From: Pimelobacter simplex
GTDB taxonomy: Bacteria > Actinomycetota > Actinomycetes > Propionibacteriales > Nocardioidaceae
NCBI RefSeq assembly: GCF_024662235.1
Contig: NZ_CP096276.1
Coordinates: forward strand, 2,542,001-2,606,000
Length of the DNA stretch: 64,000 nt
Direction of reading: 5' to 3'
Each line of letters begins with the position of its first letter. Position 1 is the stretch's first letter. Below the pieces are notes generated by a model, which saw only the letters and a program-made list of their open reading frames with translations, ran no database searches and was not told where the DNA came from. The position numbers and the translations under genes were made by a program. This document shows positions 16,698 through 25,214 of this stretch, in pieces.

Positions 16698-16967
16698 CTA
16701 GCGTCGCGGCCGAATGACCACGTAGGCCAGCGCGACGCCGAAGCCGCACACGATGGAGCCCACCGCGCTCAGCGACTTGGAGCCTGCGTCGTCTCCGATG
16801 ACACCCCACGACTGGAGGGTCCACAGGGCACCGAGTGCGATGAGAAGCAGCGCGGGCGGCAGGCCCAGCAGCAGGACGCGGTACTTCGGCGTCCGCCCGT
16901 AGCGAGAGTCCCGCCCGCTGGGAGGGGCAAAGGTGGGAGCCGGAGCCTTGGCGCGTCGTCTGGACAT
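16698..16967 (-). CDS. Small membrane protein of unknown function
   Basis: The 89-residue protein starts at ATG 16967, whose last base is shared with the vanY stop (TGATG); an in-frame upstream extension has no support. A basic N-terminus (MSRRRAKAPAPTF) leads to two transmembrane helices, LLLGLPPALLLIALGALWTL and LSAVGSIVCGFGVALAYVVI, and a short RPRR tail. I do not recognise the family. It is coupled to the VanY-like peptidase and may be a membrane partner of it. Confidence 0.7.
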   Translation of the reverse strand: MSRRRAKAPAPTFAPPSGRDSRYGRTPKYRVLLLGLPPALLLIALGALWTLQSWGVIGDDAGSKSLSAVGSIVCGFGVALAYVVIRPRR

Positions 16968-17746
16968 CAGCTCTCCCCCGTCGTCGCCGCGGCATACTCC
17001 CAGTGCCACGGTTCAGGACGTGATCCACCAGACCGTGCCCAGGACGGGTTGACCCATCCCAGGCGCTCAGCGTTGTCGGTCATCCACTCGTACTGCGTCG
17101 TCCCGAACTTTTCGATGCCACCGCACAGGTCGACTGCGACTCCCCAGCCGTGGTTGCTAGTTCCGGGCCGGGCAGCGAGTCCGGGCTTGATCGCCGCAAG
17201 CCGGCGCTGAGTGGCGAGGTCGCGGTAGCCGTCGGTCATGCACGGTTCCTCGCCGAACTCGCGCGCATAGGTGGCCGCGAGGCGTGACCATGCCAATGCT
17301 GCGTCGCCTCGGAGATGGAATCCGTCCGGTAATTCACACAGACGGGCATCCGGGACCGTGCCATTGGCATCCGGCAAGACCTGCGGCGCCGTGTCACAGG
17401 CAGCCAACCACGCCGGCTGACGACGAGCGGTGCCCGAGGTGGCACGGGGAGCGCTGCGGCTCAAGGTCACCTCGAGCCGCCGCCTGTCGACCTCGAGGTT
17501 GCGGTCGGCTGCTGAGGGGATCGTGGATTGCAGAGCTCGGCGGCTGTTGCGGTCGGAGGCCTCCGCGGCCTCCCCGGTTCCGCTGCCGACACCCATGACC
17601 GAGGTGCTGCTTCCCAGGGCGACAGCCCCCAGCGTCACGACCGCTGCCGATATTCCAGCCGGGAAGCGAGGGCGCCGCGGCTTTGCTCGTCGCGTGCCTC
17701 GATGACGCGCGGGCGCGGACGCGCGGTGCCGCGGTTCCGAACCCAT
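16967..17746 (-). CDS. VanY-type D-alanyl-D-alanine carboxypeptidase, M15 family
   Basis: The 259-residue protein has an N-terminal hydrophobic anchor (about residues 30-52), a variable linker and a C-terminal peptidase domain with the M15 zinc site H199-x6-D206 in TSNHGWGVAVDLCGG and H248 in PEPWHWEY. YRDLATQRRL is also typical. M15B enzymes trim the terminal D-Ala of peptidoglycan stem peptides outside the membrane. It begins 41 bp from dyad site C and is followed directly by the small membrane protein. A link with the copper/cytochrome regulon is inferred from the shared operator only. Confidence 0.9.
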   Translation of the reverse strand: MGSEPRHRASAPARHRGTRRAKPRRPRFPAGISAAVVTLGAVALGSSTSVMGVGSGTGEAAEASDRNSRRALQSTIPSAADRNLEVDRRRLEVTLSRSAPRATSGTARRQPAWLAACDTAPQVLPDANGTVPDARLCELPDGFHLRGDAALAWSRLAATYAREFGEEPCMTDGYRDLATQRRLAAIKPGLAARPGTSNHGWGVAVDLCGGIEKFGTTQYEWMTDNAERLGWVNPSWARSGGSRPEPWHWEYAAATTGES

Positions 17747-17786
17747 CTGAGGATCTCCTTGCGGCGCCGCGGCTGAATCGAACTTC

Positions 17787-17803
17787 TACTATAGAAAGTA
17801 GTA
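17787..17803. promoter_or_regulatory. Candidate operator, TACTA-N7-TAGTA (site C)
   Basis: TACTA (17787-17791) and TAGTA (17799-17803) have the same 7-bp spacing as site A. The dyad extends outward as CTTCTAC/GTAGAAG (17783-17789, 17801-17807). It lies upstream of the VanY gene, and a position overlapping its promoter is inferred. Confidence 0.55.
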
Positions 17804-17840
17804 GAAGGTGATCCAAATCGGGTTGCGGCGCCCCAGCTGG

Positions 17841-18386
17841 CTATCCGCCGACCTGGGCCAGCCCGTAGATCATGAGGAACCCGACGAAGAACATCGCGCT
17901 CAGCAGGACCGTCTCGTTCTCCTTGTGCGCCTCGACGAGAAGTTCTCCGACTGCCAGGTAGAGGAGAGCAGCCGCACCGAAGGCGAGTGTGGCGGCGATC
18001 AGCCCCTCGCCGGCGTTGCCGAACGCGGCCGCCGATCCGACCGCGCCGACCGCAGTCATGAGTCCGAGCGCACCGCTCAGGCCGGCTGCCCGGAACCTCG
18101 TCAGGCCCGCCTCGACGAGTTCACCTTGGACCGACAGGGCGAGAAACAGGATCTCGATCGTGAGCGCCGCGGTAAGAATTGCCGCTTGGGTCGACCCCAG
18201 CGTCGACCCAAGCCCGACCAGGACGCCGTCCACAAGCAAATCGAGAGCCACTGCGGTCAGCAGACCTATCGGAACCGCCGCACGCACCGCAACAGCGAGC
18301 GTGCCTGCCGGTCGTCGCCTGTCCAGTGATCGGCCGTAGGCGCCCAGCGTGAGCATCAGCACGACGCCGACCCCGAATCCGACCAC
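17841..18386 (-). CDS. ZIP-family metal transporter, short or N-terminally truncated
   Basis: This 181-residue membrane protein matches the later part of ZIP transporters: TAVALDLLVDGVLVGLG (metal site region), TIEILFLALSVQGELVEAG, GAAALLYLAVGELLVEAHK and a last helix FFVGFLMIYGLA. ZIP proteins usually have about 240-300 residues with two or three helices before this region; here a TGA lies two codons before the GTG start and no membrane sequence is seen upstream. It is either a remnant or a short subfamily member. It would move Zn2+ or Fe2+ into the cell if active. Confidence 0.65.
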   Translation of the reverse strand: MVGFGVGVVLMLTLGAYGRSLDRRRPAGTLAVAVRAAVPIGLLTAVALDLLVDGVLVGLGSTLGSTQAAILTAALTIEILFLALSVQGELVEAGLTRFRAAGLSGALGLMTAVGAVGSAAAFGNAGEGLIAATLAFGAAALLYLAVGELLVEAHKENETVLLSAMFFVGFLMIYGLAQVGG

Positions 18387-18810
18387 AGCTCATCCCCAGT
18401 GCTGTCGGTCACGCCCCACCTGTCCTTGCGGGTCGTGATGCCTTTCTGCGCGATTGGCAGCTGGTGCTCAACGACACCGTCTCAGCCGGCCGCTTGGGAC
18501 AGAGCCGCTCGCCGACGCCGCACACCGGCCAGCGATCGGTCGCGCGACGTTGATGCTTCGGCAGGAGGTCTGACTCCAGTTCGATGCTGCACCAGCGCGA
18601 CCTCAGAACCTCTCGACCAAGTCCGCAGTGCCGCCCTGATCAATCGATGCACTTCGCCCTGCCTCGGACGTCAGGAGAACGGGTAGCCTGTTACAAGTCC
18701 GGTACAAACGGCCGGTGATCCTCGACGTTTGCGCAGGTCAGCATGGGTCAGTCAGTCAGAACTACGACATCTGAGTCGTGCACTGATCGAGCTGCTCATG
18801 CTCGATCGAC
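18387..18810. other. Non-coding gap between the metal block and the peptide island
   Basis: About 420 bp shows no convincing gene on either strand: the open frames have no family resemblance or ribosome site. The composition looks less GC-rich around 18680-18790. No tRNA, inverted terminal repeat or integrase remnant was recognised. It may mark the edge of an acquired block. Confidence 0.4.
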
Positions 18811-18838
18811 GGTGGCCCCGGGCTCTCCCGGGGCCACC
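18811..18838 (-). terminator. Perfect 12-bp hairpin downstream of glsA
   Basis: GGTGGCCCCGGG (18811-18822) pairs fully with 18827-18838 around the loop CTCT. It lies 52 bp past the glutaminase stop and probably ends the P1-S12-S12-glsA unit. Confidence 0.85.
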
Positions 18839-18890
18839 GGTCATTTCGACTGCGAACGCCGTGCAGATGAGCCACGGGGCCGCCCAGGGT

Positions 18891-19811
18891 TCAGAAGATC
18901 GAAGCGCCCGTGACGCTCGTGAACGCATCGAGAGCCGCCACCGCGGCGACGGAGTTGCCTGTGCGGTCGAGTCGCGGGCTCCAGGCGCAGACGGTGGCCG
19001 TGCCCGGGATCACGGCGAGTATCCCGCCCCCGACGCCGCTCTTGCCCGGCAGGCCGACGCGGTAGGCGAACTCTCCCGCGGCGTCGTAGTTGCCGCAGGT
19101 CAGGAGCACCGAGTTGAGGCGCTTGGTCTGGCTCGCGGTGAGGAGCGACTCTCCTGAGTTGAGGACGCCGCCGCGCGCCAGGAACCCTGCGGACACGGCG
19201 ATGTCGGCGCAGCTGGCCTCGATGGCGCACTGAGCGGTGTAGTGCTCCAGCACTGCGGCGACGTCGTTGACGAGGTTGTCGTGGCTGGCGATGAGGTGCG
19301 CCATCGCGGCGTTGCGATGACTGTTCTCCGCTTCGGACCTGATCATCCTCGGGTCGCTGTCCAGGTCGGGGCGGACCGCCTCTTGTCGTAGGAGTCCTCG
19401 GATCGCGCCGAAGGCGTCTCCGGTCAGCTCGAGCAGCCGGTCGGTGACGACCAGGGCGCCGGCGTTGATCATGGGGTTTCGCGGATATCCGCGTTCGGCT
19501 TCGAGCTGGACGAGGGAGTTGAACGGAGTGCCGGACGGCTCGCGCCCGACCCGCTTCCAGATCGCGTCGCCATCGAGCGACATCACCACTGCCAAGGCGA
19601 ACACCTTGGAGATGCTCTGGATCGAGAACGAGGTCGTCGCATCGCCGACGGTGTAGAGCTCCCCCGTGACCGTGGCGACGGCCATGCCGAACGCATCCGG
19701 GGCGACCTCGGCGAGGGCCGGGATGTAGTCGACCACGCGGCCCGACCCCGCGGTCAGGCCCGCAGCCGACGCGGCCTCCCGAAGGGCCTGGGTGTAGTCG
19801 ATGGTGCGCAT
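18891..19811 (-). CDS. glsA: Glutaminase (serine-dependent, GlsA type)
   Basis: The 306-residue protein is full-length for this family and hydrolyses L-glutamine to L-glutamate and ammonia. The catalytic S66-x-x-K69 lies in SIQSISKVF; further landmarks are NPMINAGALV, SEAENSHRN, VLEHYTAQCAIE and PGKSGVGGGILA. It has no signal peptide and is cytoplasmic. It is the last gene of a minus-strand unit with two S12 hydrolases and a P1 peptidase, 50 bp after the nearest, and is followed by a strong hairpin. It would supply glutamate from Gln released by the peptidases. Confidence 0.95.
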   Translation of the reverse strand: MRTIDYTQALREAASAAGLTAGSGRVVDYIPALAEVAPDAFGMAVATVTGELYTVGDATTSFSIQSISKVFALAVVMSLDGDAIWKRVGREPSGTPFNSLVQLEAERGYPRNPMINAGALVVTDRLLELTGDAFGAIRGLLRQEAVRPDLDSDPRMIRSEAENSHRNAAMAHLIASHDNLVNDVAAVLEHYTAQCAIEASCADIAVSAGFLARGGVLNSGESLLTASQTKRLNSVLLTCGNYDAAGEFAYRVGLPGKSGVGGGILAVIPGTATVCAWSPRLDRTGNSVAAVAALDAFTSVTGASIF

Positions 19812-19861
19812 GGATGCGTCGGCGCCGGATCAGAGGGGGGATCTCGACGACGCCGAGGTCG

Positions 19862-21256
19862 TCATGACGTCACCTTCTTGAACAGGCGGAGCGCGAAGAG
19901 GTACTCCTCACCGCGATAGGTGGTGTGGGCGAACTCGATCTGATCGGCCGTCTGCAGGAAGCGGTCGTCCGCGAGAGCCTCGACCGTCGTCGGAGCCGCG
20001 TCCGGCTCTCCCGTCAGGTTCTCCTTCTGCTCGACCCGGAGCTGGAGAACACGCTCGCCGTCGCGCTCGAGGACGAGCCTGGTCGTCGCCGACTCGTAGG
20101 TGCCGGCGGCAGCCAGCGCGAGGGCGGGTGCGTGGTCGCCGGGCTCGCGCCGCGGCACCGGGTACTCCAGACCGAGCTCCCTCCCGATCTCCGCCAGGAC
20201 CTCCTTGGCGAGTGCGGTGCCGCCGCGGGAGTTGGTGAGGACGCCGACGGCGAGGCCGAGCGAGGGCAGTACGTGCAGCTGGGCGATCTGCCCGATGGTG
20301 GCTCCGCCGTGGTTGACCGCGTCGTACGGCCCCCACGGCCCGACCGCCCAGCCCAGCCCCCACCCGGCATCGGTGGAGGACAGGCCGGCGAGGTCGACCT
20401 GCAGGGCGCGCATCAGGCGGGCGGACTCGGCGGACAGGAACCGGGTGCCGTTGAGACCGACGCCGTCGAGCAGGTGACCGGCTGCCAGCGCCAGGAGGTC
20501 CTCCATGCGACCGACCGCGCCGCCCATGGGTCCGGAGCTTCGCGGCAGTGACCACTGCGGAGTCGGGGTGACCGCCCGGACGCCGGGATCGCTGAGGTCG
20601 GCGAGGTGACCGACCGCGGCCCGGTGGAGGATCGCGTCCTTGGCGTTCATCACGGTGTGCTCGAGGCCGAGCGGCTCGAACAGGTGGCGGTGGATCGCGG
20701 TGGTGAAGTCGGTCTCGCGCAGCACCTCGACGATCCGGCCGGCGACGGCGAACCCTGCGTTGCAGTAGTCGAAGTGGCCACCGGGTGGGGTGGTGCACAC
20801 GGCCGGGACCAGCACCTCGACGTACCTCGCGAGGGCGTCGTCGCCGTCACCGGTGTCGGTGAGGATGTCCCCGTCGATCCCGCTGGTGTGGGTGAGCAGG
20901 TGGCGCACGGTGATGGCGTCCGCAGCGGTCTGGTCCGCCAGCCTGAAGTCCGGGAGGACGTCGACGACCCTGGTGTCGAGGGTGAGCCGGCCTTCGTCGA
21001 CCAGCTGCATGACGAGCGTCGCCGTCCAGACCTTGGTGATGGACCCGAGCTGGAAGAGCGTGTCGTCGTCGACGCCGACTCCGGTCCTGAGGCTGGTCAG
21101 CCCGTGGCTGAGCACGCGGACCGTGTGCCGGCCAGGTCCGTCGAGGGTGAGGAGACCGACCTGCAGGCCCGGTACGGCGTGCTTCTCGGCTAGCTCCGCA
21201 AGGCGTGCGGCCCACCGCTCGCCGCGAAGCAGGTCCTCGGGAAGTCGAACTGACAC
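19862..21256 (-). CDS. S12 serine hydrolase (beta-lactamase class C/D-aminopeptidase type)
   Basis: The 464-residue protein has the penicillin-binding fold with S72-x-x-K75 in LGSITKVW, the second motif YCN in HFDYCNAGF and a third-motif HGG in AVNHGGATIG. HLLTHTSGI is also characteristic. A C-terminal beta-rich domain of about 110 residues follows. No signal peptide is present, so a cytoplasmic esterase or D-aminopeptidase role is more likely than cell-wall work. The GTG start has GGAGAG 6 bases upstream. It closely resembles the S12 half of the fusion at 28834 (similar IEGD/IDGD and GDD segments), pointing to duplication within the island. Confidence 0.88.
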   Translation of the reverse strand: MSVRLPEDLLRGERWAARLAELAEKHAVPGLQVGLLTLDGPGRHTVRVLSHGLTSLRTGVGVDDDTLFQLGSITKVWTATLVMQLVDEGRLTLDTRVVDVLPDFRLADQTAADAITVRHLLTHTSGIDGDILTDTGDGDDALARYVEVLVPAVCTTPPGGHFDYCNAGFAVAGRIVEVLRETDFTTAIHRHLFEPLGLEHTVMNAKDAILHRAAVGHLADLSDPGVRAVTPTPQWSLPRSSGPMGGAVGRMEDLLALAAGHLLDGVGLNGTRFLSAESARLMRALQVDLAGLSSTDAGWGLGWAVGPWGPYDAVNHGGATIGQIAQLHVLPSLGLAVGVLTNSRGGTALAKEVLAEIGRELGLEYPVPRREPGDHAPALALAAAGTYESATTRLVLERDGERVLQLRVEQKENLTGEPDAAPTTVEALADDRFLQTADQIEFAHTTYRGEEYLFALRLFKKVTS

Positions 21257-21291
21257 GTGCTCTCTCCTGTCTGGCTGAAGCCCGCGGGCTC

Positions 21292-22638
21292 TCAGTCCGA
21301 GGGCGTACCGAAGGGGACAGCCTCCCGGGTGACCCGGTAGGTTGCCCAGTTGAGCTTGGTCACCTGTCCGGCGTCGTCGCGCGTGACCCGCAGCAGCTCG
21401 CCGCGCTCACGACCGGCGACGGTCCGGTAGACATCGTCGGCGACCTTCTCGAAGACCGACGACGGCTTGTGGTCGGGAAGCCCCACGGCCCGCGCCTCGA
21501 GCCGTCCCTCCCGGACGGAGAAGACGAACGGGTAGCCCTCGGAGTACCACGGCCCGACGAGCTCCGCGAGGTCCTCGGGTACGACGGTCCCGGGCCGCCA
21601 GATCTCCGGCTCCTCCGGGTCGTGGTCGAGCACGTGGTCGGCCAGCTCGATCGCGAACGCGGCCGGGTCGGGGCACACCGAGGCGTTCATCATCACGATC
21701 CCGCCGGTGCCGGACTCGCGGTGCGTGAAGATGCCGGTGAGGTGACCGGGCATGGCGCCGGTGTGGCCGACGTACACCCGGGTGCCGCTGCGCATCAGGA
21801 AGAAGCCGAGGCCCATTGCGCCGCCCCAGCGGTCGACATCCATCACGATCTGCGGCTGGCACATCTCCTCGAGCGTGTCCGGGGCGAGGATCTCGGGGTC
21901 GGGGTCGGCGATGAATCCGGACCAGGTGGCCATGTCCCGCGGCGTGCTCGCCAGGCCGCCGGCGGGCGCCATCGCAGCGAGGTCGGGCACGCTCTCACGC
22001 ACGGGTACGTCGGTGTGCGGCGGCACGAAGTAGGGCTGGGCGTGCGCGCCCTCGAAGCCCAGCGTCGTGCGCCGCATCTCCAGCGGGTCGAGCAGCCGGC
22101 GGCGGAGCGCGGCGTACCAGTCGGTGTCGTCGAGCCGGGCCACCACCTCGCCGAGCAGCGCGAACATCAGGTTCGAGTAGTGCCACCGGTGGTGCGGCGC
22201 GAACACTCGCTCGGCCGCGTCGAAGCCCTTGACCAGGGCCTCCCGGTCGGGCATGACCAACGACTCCCACACGTCGCCGACCGGCTCGCGCTGCATGCCG
22301 GAGGAGTGCGCGAGCACCTGCCGGATCGTGATGCCACGATGCGCGGTCCCGGGCAGGAACCTCTCCAGCGGGTCGTCGAGCGAGAGCCGGCCCTCGTCGC
22401 GCAGCTGCATGACCATCACGGCGGTGAAGGTCTTGGTGTTGGACGCGATCAGGAACTGGTCGTCCGGTCCCGGCGCGTGGTCGGGCCGGTCGAGGTCGGC
22501 GGTGCCGACGCCGTCGTACCAGGCCAGCCGGCCCCGGTGCACGACGCCCGCGGCGACCCCCGGGACCCGCCCCTTCGACTGGCGCTCGATGACGCAGCGG
22601 CGCAGCGCCCGGGCGGTGGTGTCCTGGAGCTCCCTCAT
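21292..22638 (-). CDS. S12 serine hydrolase
   Basis: The 448-residue protein starts at ATG 22638, overlapping the P1 peptidase stop by 4 bp; a longer open frame runs antisense-like through that gene and is not used. The motifs are S66-x-x-K69 in IASNTKTFTAV, YSN in WHYSNLMFALLG and HTG in VGHTGAMPGH. Family members hydrolyse beta-lactams, esters or D-amino-acid amides; substrate cannot be read from sequence. No signal peptide is seen. Its coupling with a DmpA-type peptidase suggests sequential peptide cleavage in the cytoplasm. Confidence 0.87.
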   Translation of the reverse strand: MRELQDTTARALRRCVIERQSKGRVPGVAAGVVHRGRLAWYDGVGTADLDRPDHAPGPDDQFLIASNTKTFTAVMVMQLRDEGRLSLDDPLERFLPGTAHRGITIRQVLAHSSGMQREPVGDVWESLVMPDREALVKGFDAAERVFAPHHRWHYSNLMFALLGEVVARLDDTDWYAALRRRLLDPLEMRRTTLGFEGAHAQPYFVPPHTDVPVRESVPDLAAMAPAGGLASTPRDMATWSGFIADPDPEILAPDTLEEMCQPQIVMDVDRWGGAMGLGFFLMRSGTRVYVGHTGAMPGHLTGIFTHRESGTGGIVMMNASVCPDPAAFAIELADHVLDHDPEEPEIWRPGTVVPEDLAELVGPWYSEGYPFVFSVREGRLEARAVGLPDHKPSSVFEKVADDVYRTVAGRERGELLRVTRDDAGQVTKLNWATYRVTREAVPFGTPSD

Positions 22639-23810
22639 CGGGCGCTGCCCGACCAGGTCGCGTGCCGCTCCAGGACCGAGCCCAGGCGGTCGGCCGCCAG
22701 CCCGTAGGCCATGATCCCGTCCCGTCCCTCCATGTCGTCCGCCGCCAGCATCGCGTTGATGATCGCCTCCTCGGTGGCGTCCGCGCAGGCTTCGAAGAGC
22801 GTCGAGAGGTGCTGGTGCGGAACGGTCGAGACCGTGTGCGTCTGCGGGATGTCGACGTTGTGGTACTCGGCGGGGATGGAGGTGTTCCCGGTCGAGAAGG
22901 CGAACATGATGTCGCCACTGGAGTCGGAGACCCCGCCACCCGACCGGCCCAGTCCGATGGTCGCCTGGGTCGCCAGACGCCGGCACTGCGACGGGAGCAG
23001 CGGCGCATCGGTCGCCACGACGACGATGATCGAGCCCGAGCCCTCGGGCATCCGGTCCTCGAGCCGGGCGACGCTGGCGATCGGGACCTCCGCGTCGGGA
23101 ACGAGCCGTCCGACGGGCACGCCGTCGACCCGGAGGAGATCCCGGACGCCGTGGTTCGCCTGCACCAGGACGCCGACGGTCCAGCCACCGTTCGCGGCCG
23201 GCAGTCTCCTGGACGACGTACCGATCCCACCCTTGAACCCGTGGCAGATCATCCCGGTGCCGCCGCCGACGTTCCCCTCGGCGACGGGGCCGCTGTTCGC
23301 CGACTCGTACGCCCGCCGGACGTGCGCCTCGGTCACGTGCTGCCCACAGATGTCGTTCAGGACGCCGTCGTAGGTCTCGCCCACGACCGGGAGCGCCCAG
23401 AAGGTGCTCGCCGACGACTCCCGCGCGTCGTACCCGGCCAGGGCATCGCGCACCACGCCGACGCTGAACGTGTTCGTCAGACCGATGGGCGTGGTCAGGA
23501 GACCGGACTCCCGGACCCACTCGAGGCCGGTCATCTCACCATTGCCGTTGAACGAGAACGCCCCGGCGAAGCACGGCTGCTCGCGCACCCGACCCGCCCG
23601 CGGCTCGATGATCGTCACGCCGGTCCGGACCGGTCCCTCGCCGCGCTCCTTGCCCCCGCGCCCCTCGATGACCGTCTCGTGACCGACGCGCACCCCTTCG
23701 ACGTCCGTGATGGCATTCAGGGGGCCGGTCTCGTACGGTCCGATGCCAGGGTGCAGGTCGCGCAGCCTGCTCCGCCGCGTCGTGTGCTCTTGCGTTGGGT
23801 TCGATGCCAT
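22635..23810 (-). CDS. P1-family (DmpA-like) self-processing aminopeptidase
   Basis: The 391-residue protein matches the DmpA/BapA N-terminal-nucleophile family: LHPGIGPYETGPLNAITDVE at the start, EGNVGGGTGMICHGF, and GGIGTSSRR around the autocleavage and nucleophile Ser. Known members release N-terminal L- or D-residues or beta-alanine from short peptides and amides. ATG 23810 is chosen because family homology starts just after it; the frame is open to 24017 but that stretch is promoter DNA of the divergent racemase gene. It is the first gene of the P1-S12-S12-glsA unit. A second P1 enzyme lies at 37877. Confidence 0.9.
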   Translation of the reverse strand: MASNPTQEHTTRRSRLRDLHPGIGPYETGPLNAITDVEGVRVGHETVIEGRGGKERGEGPVRTGVTIIEPRAGRVREQPCFAGAFSFNGNGEMTGLEWVRESGLLTTPIGLTNTFSVGVVRDALAGYDARESSASTFWALPVVGETYDGVLNDICGQHVTEAHVRRAYESANSGPVAEGNVGGGTGMICHGFKGGIGTSSRRLPAANGGWTVGVLVQANHGVRDLLRVDGVPVGRLVPDAEVPIASVARLEDRMPEGSGSIIVVVATDAPLLPSQCRRLATQATIGLGRSGGGVSDSSGDIMFAFSTGNTSIPAEYHNVDIPQTHTVSTVPHQHLSTLFEACADATEEAIINAMLAADDMEGRDGIMAYGLAADRLGSVLERHATWSGSAR

Positions 23811-23875
23811 GTCGCCATTGAATCCGCCGCTCGCCGCGGACGCGTCGTGGAAAACGACGAAGGGCCGGCCCGGCG

Positions 23876-23891
23876 ATGTCCGACCGGACAA
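23876..23891. promoter_or_regulatory. Palindrome in the P1 peptidase/racemase divergent promoter
   Basis: TGTCCGACCGGACA (23877-23890) is palindromic apart from its AC centre, extended to a near-match ATGTCC-GACC-GGACAA. A second GGACAA lies at 23933-23938. The gap of 209 bp serves both divergent units. It is a candidate operator; the regulator is not identified. Confidence 0.4.
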
Positions 23892-24019
23892 CATCGGTGA
23901 TCGGGACGCCCGTTGGTCGATAGGACAAGGCGGCCGCCGCGAGTTCGTCGGCGTACCCAGTTCGCCGGCCACCTCCGCCCAGCAACGATGGTCGCACTCC
24001 CCCACGAAGGAGATCACTC

Positions 24020-25138
24020 GTGAAGCTTCAAGGCGTCGAGCTCCGACGCATCAACATGCCCTTGCTGTCGCCGTTCCGGACCTCGTTCAGCGTTCAGACC
24101 AGCCGCGACGTCCTGCTCCTGCGCGCCGTCACCGACGAGGCCGAGGGCTGGGGTGAGTGCGTCGCCATGGCCGACCCGCTCTACTCCTCCGAGTACGTCG
24201 ACGCGACCGCCGACGTGCTGCGGCGGTTCTTCCTGCCGGCCCTGGCGGCCGCACCGGAGGCACTGGCGCAGCACGGCGCCACGGCCGTCGGCCAGGTCCT
24301 GCACCCCTTCAAGGGCCACCGGATGGCCAAGGCGGCCCTCGAGATGGCCGTGCTCGACGCCGAGCTCCGCGCCGCGGGCCGGTCCTTCGGCCGCGAGCTC
24401 GGCGCCGTCCACGACCGCGTCCCCTCCGGGGTCTCCGTCGGCATCTACGACGAGATCCCCGCCCTGCTGGACGCTGTCGGCGGATATCTCGACGCGGGCT
24501 ACCTCCGGATCAAGCTCAAGATCGAGCCGGGCTGGGACATCGAGCCGGTCAAGGCGGTGCGCGAGCGGTTCGGTGACGACCTGTTGCTCCAGGTCGACGC
24601 CAACACGGCGTACTCGCTGCGCGACGCCCGCCACCTGGCCAAGCTCGACGACTTCGGACTCCTCCTCATCGAGCAGCCGCTGGAGGAGGAGGACGTCATC
24701 GGCCACGCCGAGCTCGCCACGTTGATCTCGACCCCGATCTGCCTCGACGAGTCCATCGTGTCGGCACAGAGCGCCGCGGCAGCGATCAAGCTCGGCGCCT
24801 GCTCGATCATCAACATCAAGCCCGGCCGCGTCGGCGGCTACCTCGAGGCTGTCCGCATCCATGACGTCGCTGCCGCCCACGGTGTGGCCGCGTGGTGTGG
24901 CGGCATGCTCGAGACGGGTCTGGGACGGGCCGCCAACGCCGCTCTCGCGGCACTGCCGGGCTTCACGCTGCCCGGAGACGTCTCGGCCTCGGACCGCTTC
25001 TACGCGACCGACATCACCGAGCCGCTGCGGATCGTCGACGGCCACATGCCCGTGCCCACCGGCCCGGGCCTCGGCGTCACTCCCCTTCCCGAGCTCCTCG
25101 ACGAGGTCACCACCACCGTCGAGTGGGTCGCGCTCTAG
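24020..25138 (+). CDS. N-succinylamino acid racemase / o-succinylbenzoate synthase family enolase
   Basis: The 372-residue protein is full-length for the NSAR/OSBS subgroup. All catalytic residues are visible: K165-x-K167 in IKLKIEPG, metal ligands D193 (VDAN), E218 (IEQPL) and D243 (LDES), and K267 in NIKPGRVGG. Such enzymes racemise N-succinyl amino acids or make o-succinylbenzoate for menaquinone. GTG 24020 has AAGGAG 8 bases upstream. No men genes are nearby, whereas a GNAT and an M20 hydrolase are, so the NSAR role is favoured. It converges with the eight-gene operon at a shared hairpin. Confidence 0.9.
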   Translation: MKLQGVELRRINMPLLSPFRTSFSVQTSRDVLLLRAVTDEAEGWGECVAMADPLYSSEYVDATADVLRRFFLPALAAAPEALAQHGATAVGQVLHPFKGHRMAKAALEMAVLDAELRAAGRSFGRELGAVHDRVPSGVSVGIYDEIPALLDAVGGYLDAGYLRIKLKIEPGWDIEPVKAVRERFGDDLLLQVDANTAYSLRDARHLAKLDDFGLLLIEQPLEEEDVIGHAELATLISTPICLDESIVSAQSAAAAIKLGACSIINIKPGRVGGYLEAVRIHDVAAAHGVAAWCGGMLETGLGRAANAALAALPGFTLPGDVSASDRFYATDITEPLRIVDGHMPVPTGPGLGVTPLPELLDEVTTTVEWVAL

Positions 25139-25152
25139 AGACCTCGGCGCCC

Positions 25153-25191
25153 CGGTCGGCGATGGCCCCACCCTCAGGCCATCGCTGACCG
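25153..25191. terminator. Bidirectional hairpin between NSAR and pucR
   Basis: The arms 25153-25167 and 25177-25191 pair over 15 positions with one mismatch and a 9-base loop. It lies 14 bp past the NSAR stop and 23 bp past the PucR stop, serving both convergent units. Confidence 0.8.
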
Positions 25192-25214
25192 ACCGCCACC
25201 TCGCCGGGCGCTGC

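Noticed and set aside
18387..18890. tRNA or integration site at the region boundary
   Set aside because: No cloverleaf, CCA end, integrase or direct repeat could be found; only the glsA terminator hairpin is clear.
19862..21256. Calling the S12 proteins true beta-lactamases or cell-wall PBPs
   Set aside because: They have the SxxK fold motifs but no signal peptides and sit in a peptide-use cluster, so a cytoplasmic hydrolase is the safer call.
22638..23520. Upstream extension of the S12 frame at 21292 to 742 codons
   Set aside because: It runs through the P1 peptidase gene in another frame with shadow composition; the 4-bp overlap supports the ATG at 22638.
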